A stretch of DNA of 64,000 nt from Rhyzopertha dominica. Lineage: Eukaryota > Arthropoda > Insecta > Coleoptera > Bostrichidae. Numbering within the stretch: position 1 is the stretch's first letter; each line of letters starts with the position of its first letter. The translations under genes were made by a program, and so were the position numbers. The stretch lies in the NCBI GenBank assembly GCA_025024175.1, contig QCXZ01000003.1:59042023-59106022 (forward strand). Reading direction: 5' to 3'. Under the pieces are notes generated by a model that saw only the letters and a list, made by a program, of their open reading frames with translations, was not told where the DNA came from and made no database searches. Shown one piece after another: positions 44,101 through 55,600 of this stretch.

Positions 44101-47100
44101 CTAAAAAATTTTTCTTGTATACCATCTGACTTCAAATGAAGAGTAACGTTGACAAACTTTGGCATAAACAGGAAGTAACGTTTAAATATATTGATTCAAT
44201 ATTTTATATGTCTGCTTAAATTATATTTTATGCAGCGATTACATGATTACAATACATAATCAATAATAACTAAACAATTTTTTAAGGTAGGTAGGTAGTA
44301 CAATACAACTCGACTCGAACATGAATATTTTGCAGCGCTCTAAGCTCGTTTACTTTTGTAATTATTTTTTGTGAATGATCGTACTCAATTAAACTACCGC
44401 AATAAATAATAATCTCATATTCTAAAATTAATTAAAAACGTTTTTATTTGTAAATGTACTTACATAACGATTTGAAATTTTGGATTGGAGCAGTAATTGC
44501 TTCTGAAGCGCTATTTTTTGTAAAAGATATTTATTTATCTTCATGGGCGTACCGAAGGGGGGCAAGGGGGGCAGCTGCCCCCCCCCTAGACCTAAGTTCC
44601 AACTCTGGGCCCTTCCAATTTCCCATACATTTAGCTAATTAATTATGTGTGTACACTTAAAAATTGTTTTATTTACAAAATTGTAAATACAGTAAAATTT
44701 ATAGGCAAGTGTATTTCACAACTCATATTTAACCCTTGCAAATGATCTCTAATAAGTCGTTGTCAAATGGTTTCCAAGCTTAATCGATGCCATGTGCGTT
44801 TTGAAGCTGTAACTGCAACATTCTTGTTGTTACGAATCGTTGTCGGATATAGCTTTAAAAGACTATCTTTGCCAGGATGTCAGAACACGATTTCTGCTTA
44901 GTTCAGTCCTTCTACCTTTTCCTATAATGATTGTTCAACTAACTACTGTTATATTGGAATCACATCAGAATCTGTCATATATTCGGTGATAACTCTAACT
45001 TTTGTACCAAATTTTTAAATTCACATAACACTTTAACAATTAATAAAAAAAAATTAAAAATCCATCCGAACTCACGTTTATGAAAGTAAATTTATTTAAA
45101 ATAAGTTTTAGGAATCCAGTAAAAGCATTATCAGCACGAATTAAAACCCGGTATGTTGTTAAAAATGCAATTAAATATATTTCAGTTTATTTAAATGAAG
45201 CTTAATTTGGTTAAAACAGTAAGTAGTCGTTTAATTTTTGAGAGAAATGCGCTGGCGATCTGAAAAGGTTGGTTTGACGCATAATGCTGCGGCATTTGCC
45301 ATTTTGAGTTATAATAATGTTAGTTCTCCATCGAGTCTCTTTCCCTGGGGAGTAAAAATTACTATAATTGTATCTTTAGCACCTATACATATGAACTCCT
45401 AGCTTACCGATGCTTCTAGTATGAGAAGTTGAAACTGTACTAAGAGCGCATGGGTTAATGCATTCGTCTTTGATATGTGTTAATTCTGAATCAAACATCG
45501 TGGTCCTATTAGTAGAAAATTTAAGGTAAAATTTATGTTCCCTTGGTACTTCGTATGATATTATACATTATGTGGATCACGGATCTTTATTCTCCCAAAT
45601 AAAATGTATCAACTCATCTTTTTTAAACGCGAGAGCGATGCAACTGAATGCTCCTCACCTAACCGAGTTCATCAATAACTGAATTAGTAATAAAGGGACT
45701 TTATATGATCAGTGTATAGAGAAAACATATAAATAATTTGAGTCTTTATTTCACAGAAGATGTTTTATTTAAGCCGCCTTGCAGAAAATCCACGAAGATT
45801 AATCATGGAGTAAATACTTCATTAATTACTTAAGAACCTATATCTTATAAACGTTTATTATTTCTGTTTATGTTGAATTAAACTCTACAGGATGTTCCTG
45901 CTTTGCCCCCCCCCCCCTAGACAAAAAACTGGGTACGCCCATGTTTATCTTGTATGTATGGAAAATGTTTGTCTCGAAAATCTATCACTTATAATTACAG
46001 ATGGACAAAGCCCAAAAGGTAGGTGACAAACATGTTTGCATTGCATATATAAAATTCTTTACAAACCTTGATTTAAGAGTATATATAGAGTTTCAACAAG
46101 AGTTGTGAAATTAATTGGTATTATTATTAAAATATTATGTATAATATGTGTATTTGAAGAAAGATTAAAGACAAGCATGTCTAACTCTAAAGCACTAATA
46201 TCAATCAAGAAAGGATTGCCTCATCACAAATAATATATGTTTATGAACGATTGCTGTAATTGAAAATACCAATAGTTATGATAGACCGTTTAACCTGCAC
46301 TTTGCCGACGACGAGGTTATATTGCAAAAGTACAAAATGAACATCGAATATATATTCAGGAACCTTAGAAGACGAATGCAATAAGTGGGGACTTTCCATC
46401 ATTCGTTGGAGGAACTGATCATAATATAGGTACAGTTAGGAATTCACACTATAAAAAACACATCATGCTACAAATATTTTGGGGTTAAAATAACTACCAT
46501 TGAGAATAGTGAGGAACAGGGTCTTTCCTAGGGTATCTGTCGCCCGTGTGCGAGCATAATTTTGCCACCACCATAGTATCCATTAACAACAAAATCCAAG
46601 TGCACTTATTAGCTTCAGTTGTAATATAAAATATAATTATTATTGATTTAGTACATACAGGGTGTCATGTAAAGAATGGGCCATATTGCAATAAGGGTTG
46701 GTTGTTTGGGACAAAATGTGCCGATTAATGAAATTTATTTTAGTACAATTTTGTTTCGTTAAAAAGTTGTAGCACTTTTTTTTTAATTTCAACTCTTAAG
46801 TATAGTTGGCATAATTTAAACGCTATTTTGGTCAAAATTTTGCAATATAGTGGTATTCGATGTTACCAGTTACGCAAAAATTGTAGGAAAAGGGATTAAT
46901 TTTTTAAAACCGAATGAAGTTAGTATTCAAAAAAGGCTTATGTTGAGGGTCGCTAAAATACGTCATTTCGGTGATAAATTAGTTTGACATTTTCATGTTA
47001 AATTTAATTTGAATTAACTTTAAATTAATGTGTCAGTATGAATCCACATGGCATACCTGAAATTGAAATCTTCAGAGGAAATTTCAAACACATTGTCTCC

Positions 47101-50100
47101 GAAATAGTGCATTTTAAAACCCTCAACGGATGAGCTTTTTTGAAACCTAACTTAATGTGCTTTTTAAAAATGGATCCCTTTTCGTAAAACATTTTACATT
47201 TTACATGCAAAAAGGGGTCCACCAAACAATAAAAAATACGGTGTCGAGGAGCTCTCTGGATTCAGGGAAAAATGGATCACATTTTCGTAATTGGCATTAC
47301 CGAAAACCCCTAGGTTTCAAAGACAAAAATATTTAAATTACGTCAACTATTTTTAAGTGAAATAGAAAAAGGATTTTCAAAGTGCTACATTTTTTAACGT
47401 AGCAAAATTTGACTAAGACAACTTTGCTTAAATAGTGGTATTTTGATCCAAACAACCAACTGTTGCAATATGGCCAATTCTTTACATGACACCTTGTATA
47501 TGACTGTACTTAATTAGAATATTCTTGCACATAACCTAATCTTGACTAAGACATAGTCACTTCTTATAACTTGTGTGGAACCCAAACATAACAAAATATA
47601 AAAAATAGTGTTGCGGATCAGCGCCATCTATGGACGGGAGTTGCAGTCGTGTAGATGCGGTGTAGTAGGAGACCGCATATAGTTACCCTAGCTACAGACA
47701 GATGGCAAAGGAATGTCGATATAGAGGTCGATACTCTCCAGAGGATTTTACTTCGCGAAATTTCGAAATCGTAGGGAAGGTGTCGCTGCTGGAATTTTCG
47801 ATGATGGTATAAATAGCCCCTAGTGTTTTGAACTACTTTCATTCAGACCTAGTGTATTTGTTTTAAATAATAGGAAATTAGTTAGAAATCCGCAGTTTTA
47901 AAACCTAATAATACTCATATATATAACAAATGTTGAAAGCATTGGTACATATAGAGAGGAACTGTGAGATATAAATAAATAGTATAGATAAAAAATGAAT
48001 GCAATAGAAGTAAAAACAAGATTCGAAATAGTGATATCAGAGAAGAGATAGGTATAGATTTAAATATAATCGAGACCACAGACGCAAAAAGGTTAAAGTC
48101 GTTTGGGCATGTAAACCGAATGCCAGCCCATAGGTGGCCAGAGAAAATAGTACCACCGAGAAGTAGAAAACGTCGCAGACGTATGAACAGTAGAGATCTA
48201 GTACATGGTGACTGGCATAATAGAAAAAGATGGCGGCTAGGGTGTGAGAAACCTGTACTGTATGGTCAAAGGCATATGAAATAATTAAGCTACCTGCTAG
48301 TATCAGCGGTGGACTTGTCAAACCCAAACAGCGCATTCTCCATGCGTCCTGCAGCAATTGTAATCTTGCTTGCTTCCTCCACTTGGCTCTTCTGTTTTGG
48401 AACCACACCTAAAACACGTAAAAAGGTCGTATAATTATTCTGAGATATGGCAATGTATTATCAGTGTATGAAATACCTATTAAATTAAATTAAAAATCGT
48501 TGATTACATACCCACAGGGAAAATTACATATTGCAAAAACAAATCTTCAAATACTGTATCAAAATTACGTAAAACTAATTACTTTCACAATTATTAAAAA
48601 AAGAAAAGACAACCCATTCGAGTTTTTAACATTTTGACTCAATTTATTTAATAAAGAATAACGTTCGAACCGGTGTATATTATACTCAAGATGGAAACTC
48701 GGATGTGTACGTGCCGCTTCAACCCCTAAAAAGGTGTAACATGTATTTTTTAATGAGAATTTTATTTTAAAGTATATTAAACTTTTCTCGCAATAAGTTT
48801 TTTTTTCAATTAGGTGCAATATTTAACGTGAAAAATCAAATTTCGTTTACTCAATGGAATATTCGTAAAGCCATCACCAACATCCTTCCAATAGTACAAA
48901 CGCTCGTGAAAATGTTTTTGGACACACCGAAGTATATCTGATGTAATATTAAATTTTGGTATCGATATGTAGATGATATTATTTGCCTTTTTGCAGGAAA
49001 TCACAATAACTTAAATGATTTATAATAATATTTTTTTCTATAAATATAGTTATAAAATAGAAATTAACAATCACATTCCATTTTTAGATTTATTAATTAG
49101 ACGAAATTAGTTTTCTCCTTACTTATCTTTAGAAATTTTTGGAAAACCCACATTTACCGAGAACATTATTAATTACTTTTCTTTACACTTTTATAAACAC
49201 AAAATGTCCGTATTTCATTCTCTTTTTAACGCACTTTTTAAGTCAATATTTAACAAAATTTAAGTTTTTTAAATACTATTTCTATGGTAGGCAGTGTTTT
49301 CTCGTTTTGTTCGCAATAAAAACAAAATTCGAGTTTTGAATCATTAGGGAGTATATAGTTTGTCTTGTAACGATTGTAATTCTGTTAATATTGGATTAAC
49401 GGGATAATCATTTTCAATAAGGGGCAATGCAAATTTAAAGCAACGTGATAAATGTAACAACACTGATACAGTTACTACAAATTTTTCGTTAGCAAATCAT
49501 TTATTGTCTTCAATAATTTAAATTCTTTACATTTTAGTAACGAATGTTCAAAATTAATTTTTTAGATATTTTGAGAATATACAAAATTATAGATAACGGT
49601 AATTTAAAAATTTTAATGATTTTTGTAATTTTAAATTTTTACCTTGTGCAAATGGACCAGTTTACAATAACTGATGTAATCGTATTAACAAATTATCATA
49701 CTATATATATGATGAATCGTAAACTAAAACAACAGAGAACTTAAACAGCTTGGTGTGTATTAAATCGTCCTCGTCTAGATACATAGATGTTATAGGATAC
49801 ATGCGATATGGGATAAAACAGAACAAGTAGTATTGTTTACATTATAGTGACAAAACAAACTGTTTATTTTATATATTATTTCTAGCGTTTATAGCTATAA
49901 ATTATTATCAATTTATAAATTATTGCTATCTCATTAGAAATTAACTGAAAATAATTTAGTATATATAATGAGAAATACGTACTGTTTGATAACATACAAC
50001 AATATCAAAACATGACACATACATATCTATATTGCAGAAATGCCGTAGAGTATTCCGGTTGCAAAATGTTAAGTTTTTATGCAGAATACATTTAATTAAT

Positions 50101-53100
50101 TATTTGTTTAAAGATCAGATGTTTAAGATAATTCATTTTAGTCATTTCTTTCTTCTGTAAGTAAGTAACTTTTTCTAAATCTCCGAGTCATTGAAATTTG
50201 CATAAATGATGATAAACTGTAACTGAAAAAAGTGCGCTTTATAAGTTCAATACACTTGTTACAATATTCTCCAAATTAAATTGTCTGAGGGCTACCAGGA
50301 CTTTTGTGTATAAGTAAGAGTCATAGTTTAGCAACTATTGGAAAATAAAACTTACGTGAAAGCTTCTTGTATGTGATGATTTATGTTATTTCCGTAACAG
50401 GCTCAGATATGGACTTTTGAAGACACGAGATACCAAACAATGAATATAAAATATAAAATACAATAACCCATCAATTCAGTAAAATTCTTTCGGATATGCT
50501 GCTGCAGCAAATTTGATTGACAAACAAAAATAAAGAACACTAGATTACTAGCAAAACGTTTTCTGTCAAACCTATTAATAATATCTACATATATAGGGGC
50601 AACCTATTAATGTTTATAAAATGAATTGCCAAACCATTTGATAAAAATGAACCTTAATATAATCAAAGATGAAACTGAATTATTGCTAGACTAAACCTGA
50701 CCTGGAGAATTTTTTAATACTATGCATCATAATAATCTTGGTAATTATGTTCTAATGACAATTGTTTCGATTAGCCTTAACTGGGTTTAACCAATTGAAG
50801 ATCTCTTTCTTTTTGAGTTATAAGTAAAGCTGTATTTTCAGCTGCGTAGTTCTCGGATAGCCCATATTAAAATAAAAATTGCCCTTTTAAATTACAATGC
50901 ATTTTATGTTGGGCAGACTGAAAGGTCGTTTATCTGTAGTTCCAGTCTTCTGCATTTAGCTTAGCAGAGAGTGAGTCGGCGTAAAAAATGAAAAAGCACA
51001 TACGAGAACACCATTCAATAATTAAATTCAAAGTAGAAAATTAAAAATTTAAAAATGAAGGAATCAAAGTGTCAGAAAGTCCCTTTGCAGTTAACTGTAA
51101 TAATTCATACAAACTGTTTGTATACAAATAGAACTGGTTGAATTTTTAAATACCTAGGAGTTACAATATAAAGCAAGTGGTTCTGGTGAGATTGAATGAG
51201 GAAGGACCATCAAAACAAGTATGGGAGGTAAAAGTACTACACATTTACACTCATTGGGTAAAAAGACAAATGATTATGTATGTATATTTAGCTATGGATG
51301 AAACAAAAAAAAAGTCACAGTACGTTAAACGTTTTGTGGTTTCAATTTCAAAATAAAAGCGCAGAAGCGCCAGCTAAGTATGAAAGAAAAAAATAAATAT
51401 TGTGTTCATTGAGGGTGAAAATTATAAAACCTATGGTCAAGCAGCATGTCATAAAATAGTGTGGAAAACATTATAGTAATTTTACACTTTTGCAAATGTA
51501 GGTAGATAATAAGTTTAACAACAAACCGGTTGCTACTATTGACAAGGAGCTGGAAGTAATGCTTATTGCAATTTAAAATAGAATATACAGGGTCTGCCAC
51601 CTAAAACTCCCCAAGCTCGTTTTTTCTTTGTTTTTTTAGGTACAACCTCAAGTTATATATGAAATTGTAGCTCTTTTTAANCTCTTTCAAAATAGCATAG
51701 TGAGTGTCCAAAATGTTTTTGTAGACTGTGATATTTTGCAAATAAAGTTAATTTTTGTAAATATTTTTTAACCTTACCCCGTATAATAAATATTGCTTCA
51801 TAGTTGGCTGCCGACTTTCATCTTCTTCAATTTGTGTCATTACCATGTATGAGTAATTTTTACTCCTTCTTAGTGAAAAACAAGAAAAACTAGTCGCCAC
51901 CATGTTCTGTTATAGGGCTGTTTTCTACAACGCGCACTAGCCTCGTCGCATGGTTTCGTTTTCTAGCCTCTCTCTCTTTAGAACGAACTTTGTACTTGAA
52001 GTTACTCTAAATTTTGGGGTTTTGTGTGCAGCGATGGGTATGTAGGCATAATTTGTACCGTAATAAGCTACTAAACTAACACTTTCTGAACAATCTTATT
52101 TACAGAACATGGCGGCGACTAGTTTTTCTTGTTTTTCACTAAGAAGGAGTAAAAATTACGCATACATGGTAATTACACAAATTGATGAAGACAAAAGTCG
52201 TCATTCAACTATGAAACAATATTTATTATACGGGGTACGGTCAAAAAATATTTACAAAAATTAACTTTAAATACAAAATATGATAATCTGCAAAAATTTT
52301 TTTGGACACCCACTAAGCTATCTTTAAAGAGTTTAAAAAGACCTACAATTTGACATATAACTTAAGGTTGGACCTAAAAAAATAAAGAAAATACGAGCCC
52401 GGGGAGTTTTAGGTGGCGGACCCTGTATATCGCCCATACAAATAGTTTTGTTACGATGTTCAAGGAGTCTAAGGCAAAACCCATTCTTTTTCTTGGACAA
52501 AGCAATTTCATTGCAAAATTGCCAACGACCAATATGATTTTAAAATAAATGTGTAGTGTGGCATGACATTTAATAAAATATATTTCTTGGTCCTTTTGAG
52601 AATCGGGAATGCCGACTACTATTTATATTTTTTACAAAACCAATTGGGCGATCTTCTCGATGACCTACTGCTTCTTGAACGCGGTCAGAGGGGTTCCAAC
52701 ATGCTATAATAAGACATGTGGGTAACATATAACACAGCATATTCACTATATTTTTAATGAGAGTAATACATCAGCATTCAAAATTTTTAGCCAGCTAGAT
52801 TTCCAGATTTCACCCCACTTGATTTTTGCAAATGTGAATCAACAATTATATAAGCAATTCAAGCAACTGCTGATATATGTAGGAGCGTTTTAAGAGAAGC
52901 AGCTGCCCTCCCCCCCTGTACCTGGACTGCCAACTCTGCGCCCTTCCTACCTTCCATACATTTAGCTGGTTAATTAAGTATGTATTTACAAAATTGATAA
53001 TGAAGTAAAATTTATAGACAGGCGTATTTCACAATGTTCATCCAGAACTCATATTTGACCTGTGCAAATGACATTCAATAAGTCTTTGTCAAACTGTTTC

Positions 53101-54973
53101 CAAACTTATTTTGGCCAGGAGTCATAATACGATGTCTACTTTGTTCAGCTCTTCTAATATGTTTTCTTATAGGGATTGTTCAACTATGCATTATTCTGTT
53201 ATGTGGAATCTGTGGAACACACAGAATCGGTCACGTATTTGTTATTCGGCGGCAACTCCAATCTTCTCAGTTCCAGATTTCAAAATTAATACAGAGAAAC
53301 AAAAACTCTCAAAAATATCAGTTATTTCGAGCAGAAATCCATCCGAACTAAGAGTTATGAAAGTCTACTTAACGTAAGTTTTAGGAATCCAGTAGTATTA
53401 TAAGCACGAATTAAAACTCGGTGTGTTGTTAAAATGCCAGTATACGAAAGACTTTTTGAAAAACGGATTAAATATATCTCAGTTTATTTAAATAATGCTT
53501 AATTTGGTGCAGGGTTAATTTTTGGAAGCAGTGCTCTGGCTAGCTAAATGAAAAATGTGATAATCAAATAAATCCAAAGGCTCAGTCTAAATAAAAGATG
53601 GTATATTCTGTACTGTGTTCATAACAAAGCATATCTTGCATAATTTTATGCAACTATATAATTCTGATTTTACACAGTACCTGCTCATAATGTNTATAAA
53701 ATCGTTGTCGAACATTGAAATGTAATATCATTTTACTGATGTGTTGCGGTGTCTGGCTATTATCTAGCATTTATATAATCGACTAAAAAGCACTATTTTC
53801 GATTTATGCCCTGGTCATTATTTTAGCCAAAGAGCAAAAAGAAGTACTCAAATTGGATCTATTTAAAATATCAGATCAATGCGATCAAGGTTTTTAATCC
53901 AAAATTTGCTAATGTCCAAGTTAGTGGAGTATCATCGATGTGCTTATATTCAGTTTCAGATGACGATATTAGGCGCCTTAAAAGCACATAAACTATGTAT
54001 ATATGATTAAAGTTAAGAATATAAATTACTTTTATGTCACATAAAAATTTCCGCAGACGTAACAATCGAAGTATAACTTACATTGCCACAATAAGATAAA
54101 TTGATCATAAAGGAATACCTACATTTCTAATAATTTATACTGTGCGTTTAATTGCTAATCCCCGCAGATTTCAGTATAGTCAAGTAAATTCCGTAAAAAA
54201 TTTTTTTGCGATATTGAGCCATATTTTGCCAATCAATGACAGTCAGCAAGATAAATATAATACGTGAAAGGATTTTTCTAGCTTGAGAACAATAACAAAT
54301 TGTGGTTTTAAAATTATGCAGAAATTAGAGTAAAATTTGATGTATGATTAAAAATTGTTAGATAAAACACCATCAATTTAATTTTGAAGATATATAAAAA
54401 ACATAAAAAACTTCGGTCTTCACAGAAGATGTTTTAAGTCACCTTGCAGAAAATCAATGAAGATTGTTCAAGAAATAAATACTTCGTTAATTACTTAGAT
54501 ACAGTATCTGATAAAGGCACATTTTTATTTATGTTGAATTAGTCAGTAAGGGAAATTCCTGCTTTGCCCCCCTTAGACCAAAAGCTGGGTACGCCCATGA
54601 ATGTGAATACGTTGAAACTTTAGGTGTAATTGTAGACATTAAAATTTATTAATGAAGCGGTAGAAACTTCATTTATGTCATAAATTGTTCGCGATTGTTC
54701 CATAAGGAGTCATTATCATCAATCTACCCTAAACCTTCAGTGGTTAAAAGGCACTCAGAGACTCACTTGAACTCGCGCTTCCGACAGGCTGATCCTGAGC
54801 GCGACTTCCTCCCTCAGGAACACGTCGGGGTAGTGCGTCTTCTGGAAGAGGGCCTCGAGCTCCTGCAGCTGCTGGGGACTGAACGTGGTGCGGTTCCTCC
54901 TCTGCCTCCTCCTGCCGAACATGTACTCGGTGAGCAGGTCTCCGGGCAGGGGCGACAAGTAGGGTCCCGCCAT
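43802..54973 (-). CDS. Paired-like (PRD-class, Q50) homeobox transcription factor, three exons
   Basis: Nuclear DNA-binding developmental regulator. Joining 54973-54767, 48408-48294 and 44100-43802 gives 206 residues. A short N-terminus ([14 protein letters not shown]) leads into a homeodomain at about residues 24-83 ([12 protein letters not shown] to RRAKWRKQ) with Gln50 in WFQNRRAKW, the paired-like state. No paired box precedes it. After the homeodomain comes an unusual [17 protein letters not shown] stretch, then a Pro/Ser-rich tail. The first intron falls between homeodomain residues 46 and 47, the classic conserved site. The [17 protein letters not shown] and [11 protein letters not shown] features recall an arthropod homeobox group near Drgx/Alx (fly CG11294-like), but I recall this only loosely and give no symbol. 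No C-terminal OAR motif is seen. The stop at 43802 overlaps a good donor sequence, so a further exon is possible. Confidence 0.88.
44542..45943 (+). mobile_element. G/C-run hAT-like family, copy 3, full length, in homeobox intron 2
   Basis: Termini CATGGGCGTACC and GGGTACGCCCATG are inverted repeats. They are followed inward by long G and C runs and a CTAGAC motif. The flanks are identical 8-mers, TTTATCTT at 44534-44541 and 45944-45951. This is the best-preserved copy and defines the family. No coding capacity. Confidence 0.87.
46280..46450 (+). pseudogene. Non-LTR RT fragment with FADD motif
   Basis: Reads Leu-His-Phe-Ala-Asp-Asp-Glu-Val-Ile, the RT catalytic box, then Asn-Ile-Glu-Tyr-Ile. 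A frameshift follows into [12 protein letters not shown]. The order fits the RT of LINE-type elements. It lies in homeobox intron 2, antisense to the gene. Confidence 0.65.
46658..47496. mobile_element. Inverted-repeat MITE at a TA site, homeobox intron 2
   Basis: CAGGGTGTCATGTAAAGAAT at the left is the inverse of the right end (ATTCTTTACATGACACCTTG). Both are followed inward by GGCCATATTGCAA and a GGTTGGTTGTTTGG match, and TA flanks both sides. It appears inserted between two pieces of a LINE-like RT gene. Confidence 0.85.
48015..48284 (+). pseudogene. C-terminal fragment of a LINE-type RT protein
   Basis: The frame reads Ile-Arg-Asn-Ser-Asp-Ile-Arg-Glu-Glu, then [11 protein letters not shown] and Arg-Trp-Pro-Glu-Lys-Ile. 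It continues through an Arg-rich Arg-Lys-Arg-Arg-Arg-Arg block to [12 protein letters not shown] and a stop. This GHVxRM...RWPxKI...GRxR...DRxxWR pattern is the usual tail of RTE/R1-like polyproteins. It ends ten bases from homeobox exon 2, on the opposite strand, and is probably part of the same element as 46280. Confidence 0.7.
48294..48408 (-). CDS. Homeobox gene exon 2, recognition-helix half
   Basis: The acceptor TGTTTTAG is followed by [13 protein letters not shown], the third helix with Gln50. The exon continues through [10 protein letters not shown] to CTAGCAG|GTAGCT. It has 38 codons plus one base, joining in phase to exon 3. Confidence 0.9.
48800..49420 (+). pseudogene. Penelope-like element remnant, RT and GIY-YIG
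   Basis: 48951-48977 reads Lys-Phe-Trp-Tyr-Arg-Tyr-Val-Asp-Asp, the RT catalytic box. Then come [16 protein letters not shown] (about 49055-49105) and [10 protein letters not shown] (from about 49143). At 49348 follow [11 protein letters not shown] and Asn-Ile-Gly-Leu-Thr-Gly, a GIY-YIG endonuclease start with its two cysteines. RT then GIY-YIG is the Penelope order. Stops and shifts show it is dead. It lies in homeobox intron 1. Confidence 0.72.
50890..51110 (+). pseudogene. Second Penelope-like fragment, GIY-YIG part
   Basis: 50896-50931 reads [12 protein letters not shown], matching the YIGQTGRSF core of Penelope GIY-YIG domains. [11 protein letters not shown] follows near 50997. No RT part remains nearby. 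Confidence 0.6.
51588..52425. mobile_element. Foldback MITE, copy 2, in homeobox intron 1
   Basis: The ends CAGGGTCTGCCACCTAAAAC and the inverse of GTTTTAGGTGGCGGACCCTG match copy 1 at 41119, with TA on both sides. Arms of about 350-400 bp could form a long hairpin if transcribed with the homeobox pre-mRNA. Confidence 0.87.
52876..54599 (+). mobile_element. G/C-run hAT-like family, copy 4, rearranged, in homeobox intron 1
   Basis: The left part (52890-53530) and right part (about 54412-54599, ending GGGTACGCCCATG) match copies 2 and 3. About 870 bp between them is unrelated and replaces the family's middle. The left tip is degenerate and no target duplication is clear. Confidence 0.7.
54767..54973 (-). 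CDS. Homeobox gene exon 1, N-terminus and homeodomain residues 1-46
   Basis: The first ATG in this frame is at 54973-54971; the frame stays open upstream without another ATG, so the protein start is probably here. It encodes 69 residues ending Glu-Ala-Arg-Val-Gln, followed by a perfect donor GTGAGT. The exon lies in a GC-rich patch, unlike the AT-rich flanks, as is common for homeobox first exons. Confidence 0.88.
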
Positions 54974-55100
54974 GGTCTCGGGGGCGATTCGGGCGCACTG
55001 AACGAAGAAGCGACGACGGTTCAAGCGGCGCCGACGGACGCACCGCCCATGCAACCCCCGATTGGACGCGCGGGCGTCGCGACGCAAACGTACGGAGGGT
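54770..55100 (+). promoter_or_regulatory. GC-rich patch over the homeobox first exon and 5' leader
   Basis: About 330 bp is conspicuously rich in G, C and CpG compared with the surrounding AT-rich DNA. It covers exon 1 and roughly 110 bp upstream of its ATG. It is likely the 5' leader and start region of the homeobox gene. I see no definite TATA box or initiator, so the transcription start is not placed. Confidence 0.35.
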
Positions 55101-55600
55101 GCCCGTTGATCGAGTTAAGGTGGTTATGATTCTATTGGTCTCTTCGGGTAATCCAATGAATTAGGGGCTTTGTTGCGGATGCGGTGGGTGTCCGTTGGAA
55201 TGCGGATTCGAAGTAATAGCTGTTGCAGTAGTTGGCTGTGCTTATCCATGTGAAAAAAGGGATAAGCGCAGATAGTGCATATTAATTAGTTTTATTTACC
55301 TCGGTTCCCATTAAATGAGTGCACACACGTGAATAAATTGTATTTTTTCTAACTTCGTTTGGTGATAGACTTTCAGTTGTTAGTTTTTAATTGGACAATA
55401 TAGGCAACACCTAATTATGAACTGCTCTTGTAAAGATATAGGATTATTTAAATAAACAAGTGGGGTACCTATACAGTGTTATAAGCGAAATTTTCAGCTT
55501 AGCAATACTTTTTTGTGGTCTTCTATAAATATTAGAAAGATAAGATGAACTGATGCCATCGTTAATTATACGGGGTTTCTGTAAATGATTCATGAACACA

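Larger units (their letters stand above)
48409..54766 (-). other. Homeobox gene intron 1
   Basis: A 6.4-kb intron at homeodomain position 46/47. Contains two Penelope-like fragments, foldback MITE copy 2 and the rearranged hAT-like copy 4. The remaining AT-rich sequence (for example 49800-50880) shows nothing nameable. Confidence 0.75.

Noticed and set aside
55004..55087. N-terminal extension of the homeobox protein upstream of 54973
   Set aside because: The frame is open but begins only with a TTG and has no ATG before 54973, so it is more likely leader sequence.
54695..55129. 144-codon plus-strand open frame over the homeobox first exon
   Set aside because: It is the antisense of the GC-rich homeobox exon; GC-rich coding DNA often leaves the opposite strand open. 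No known protein features.
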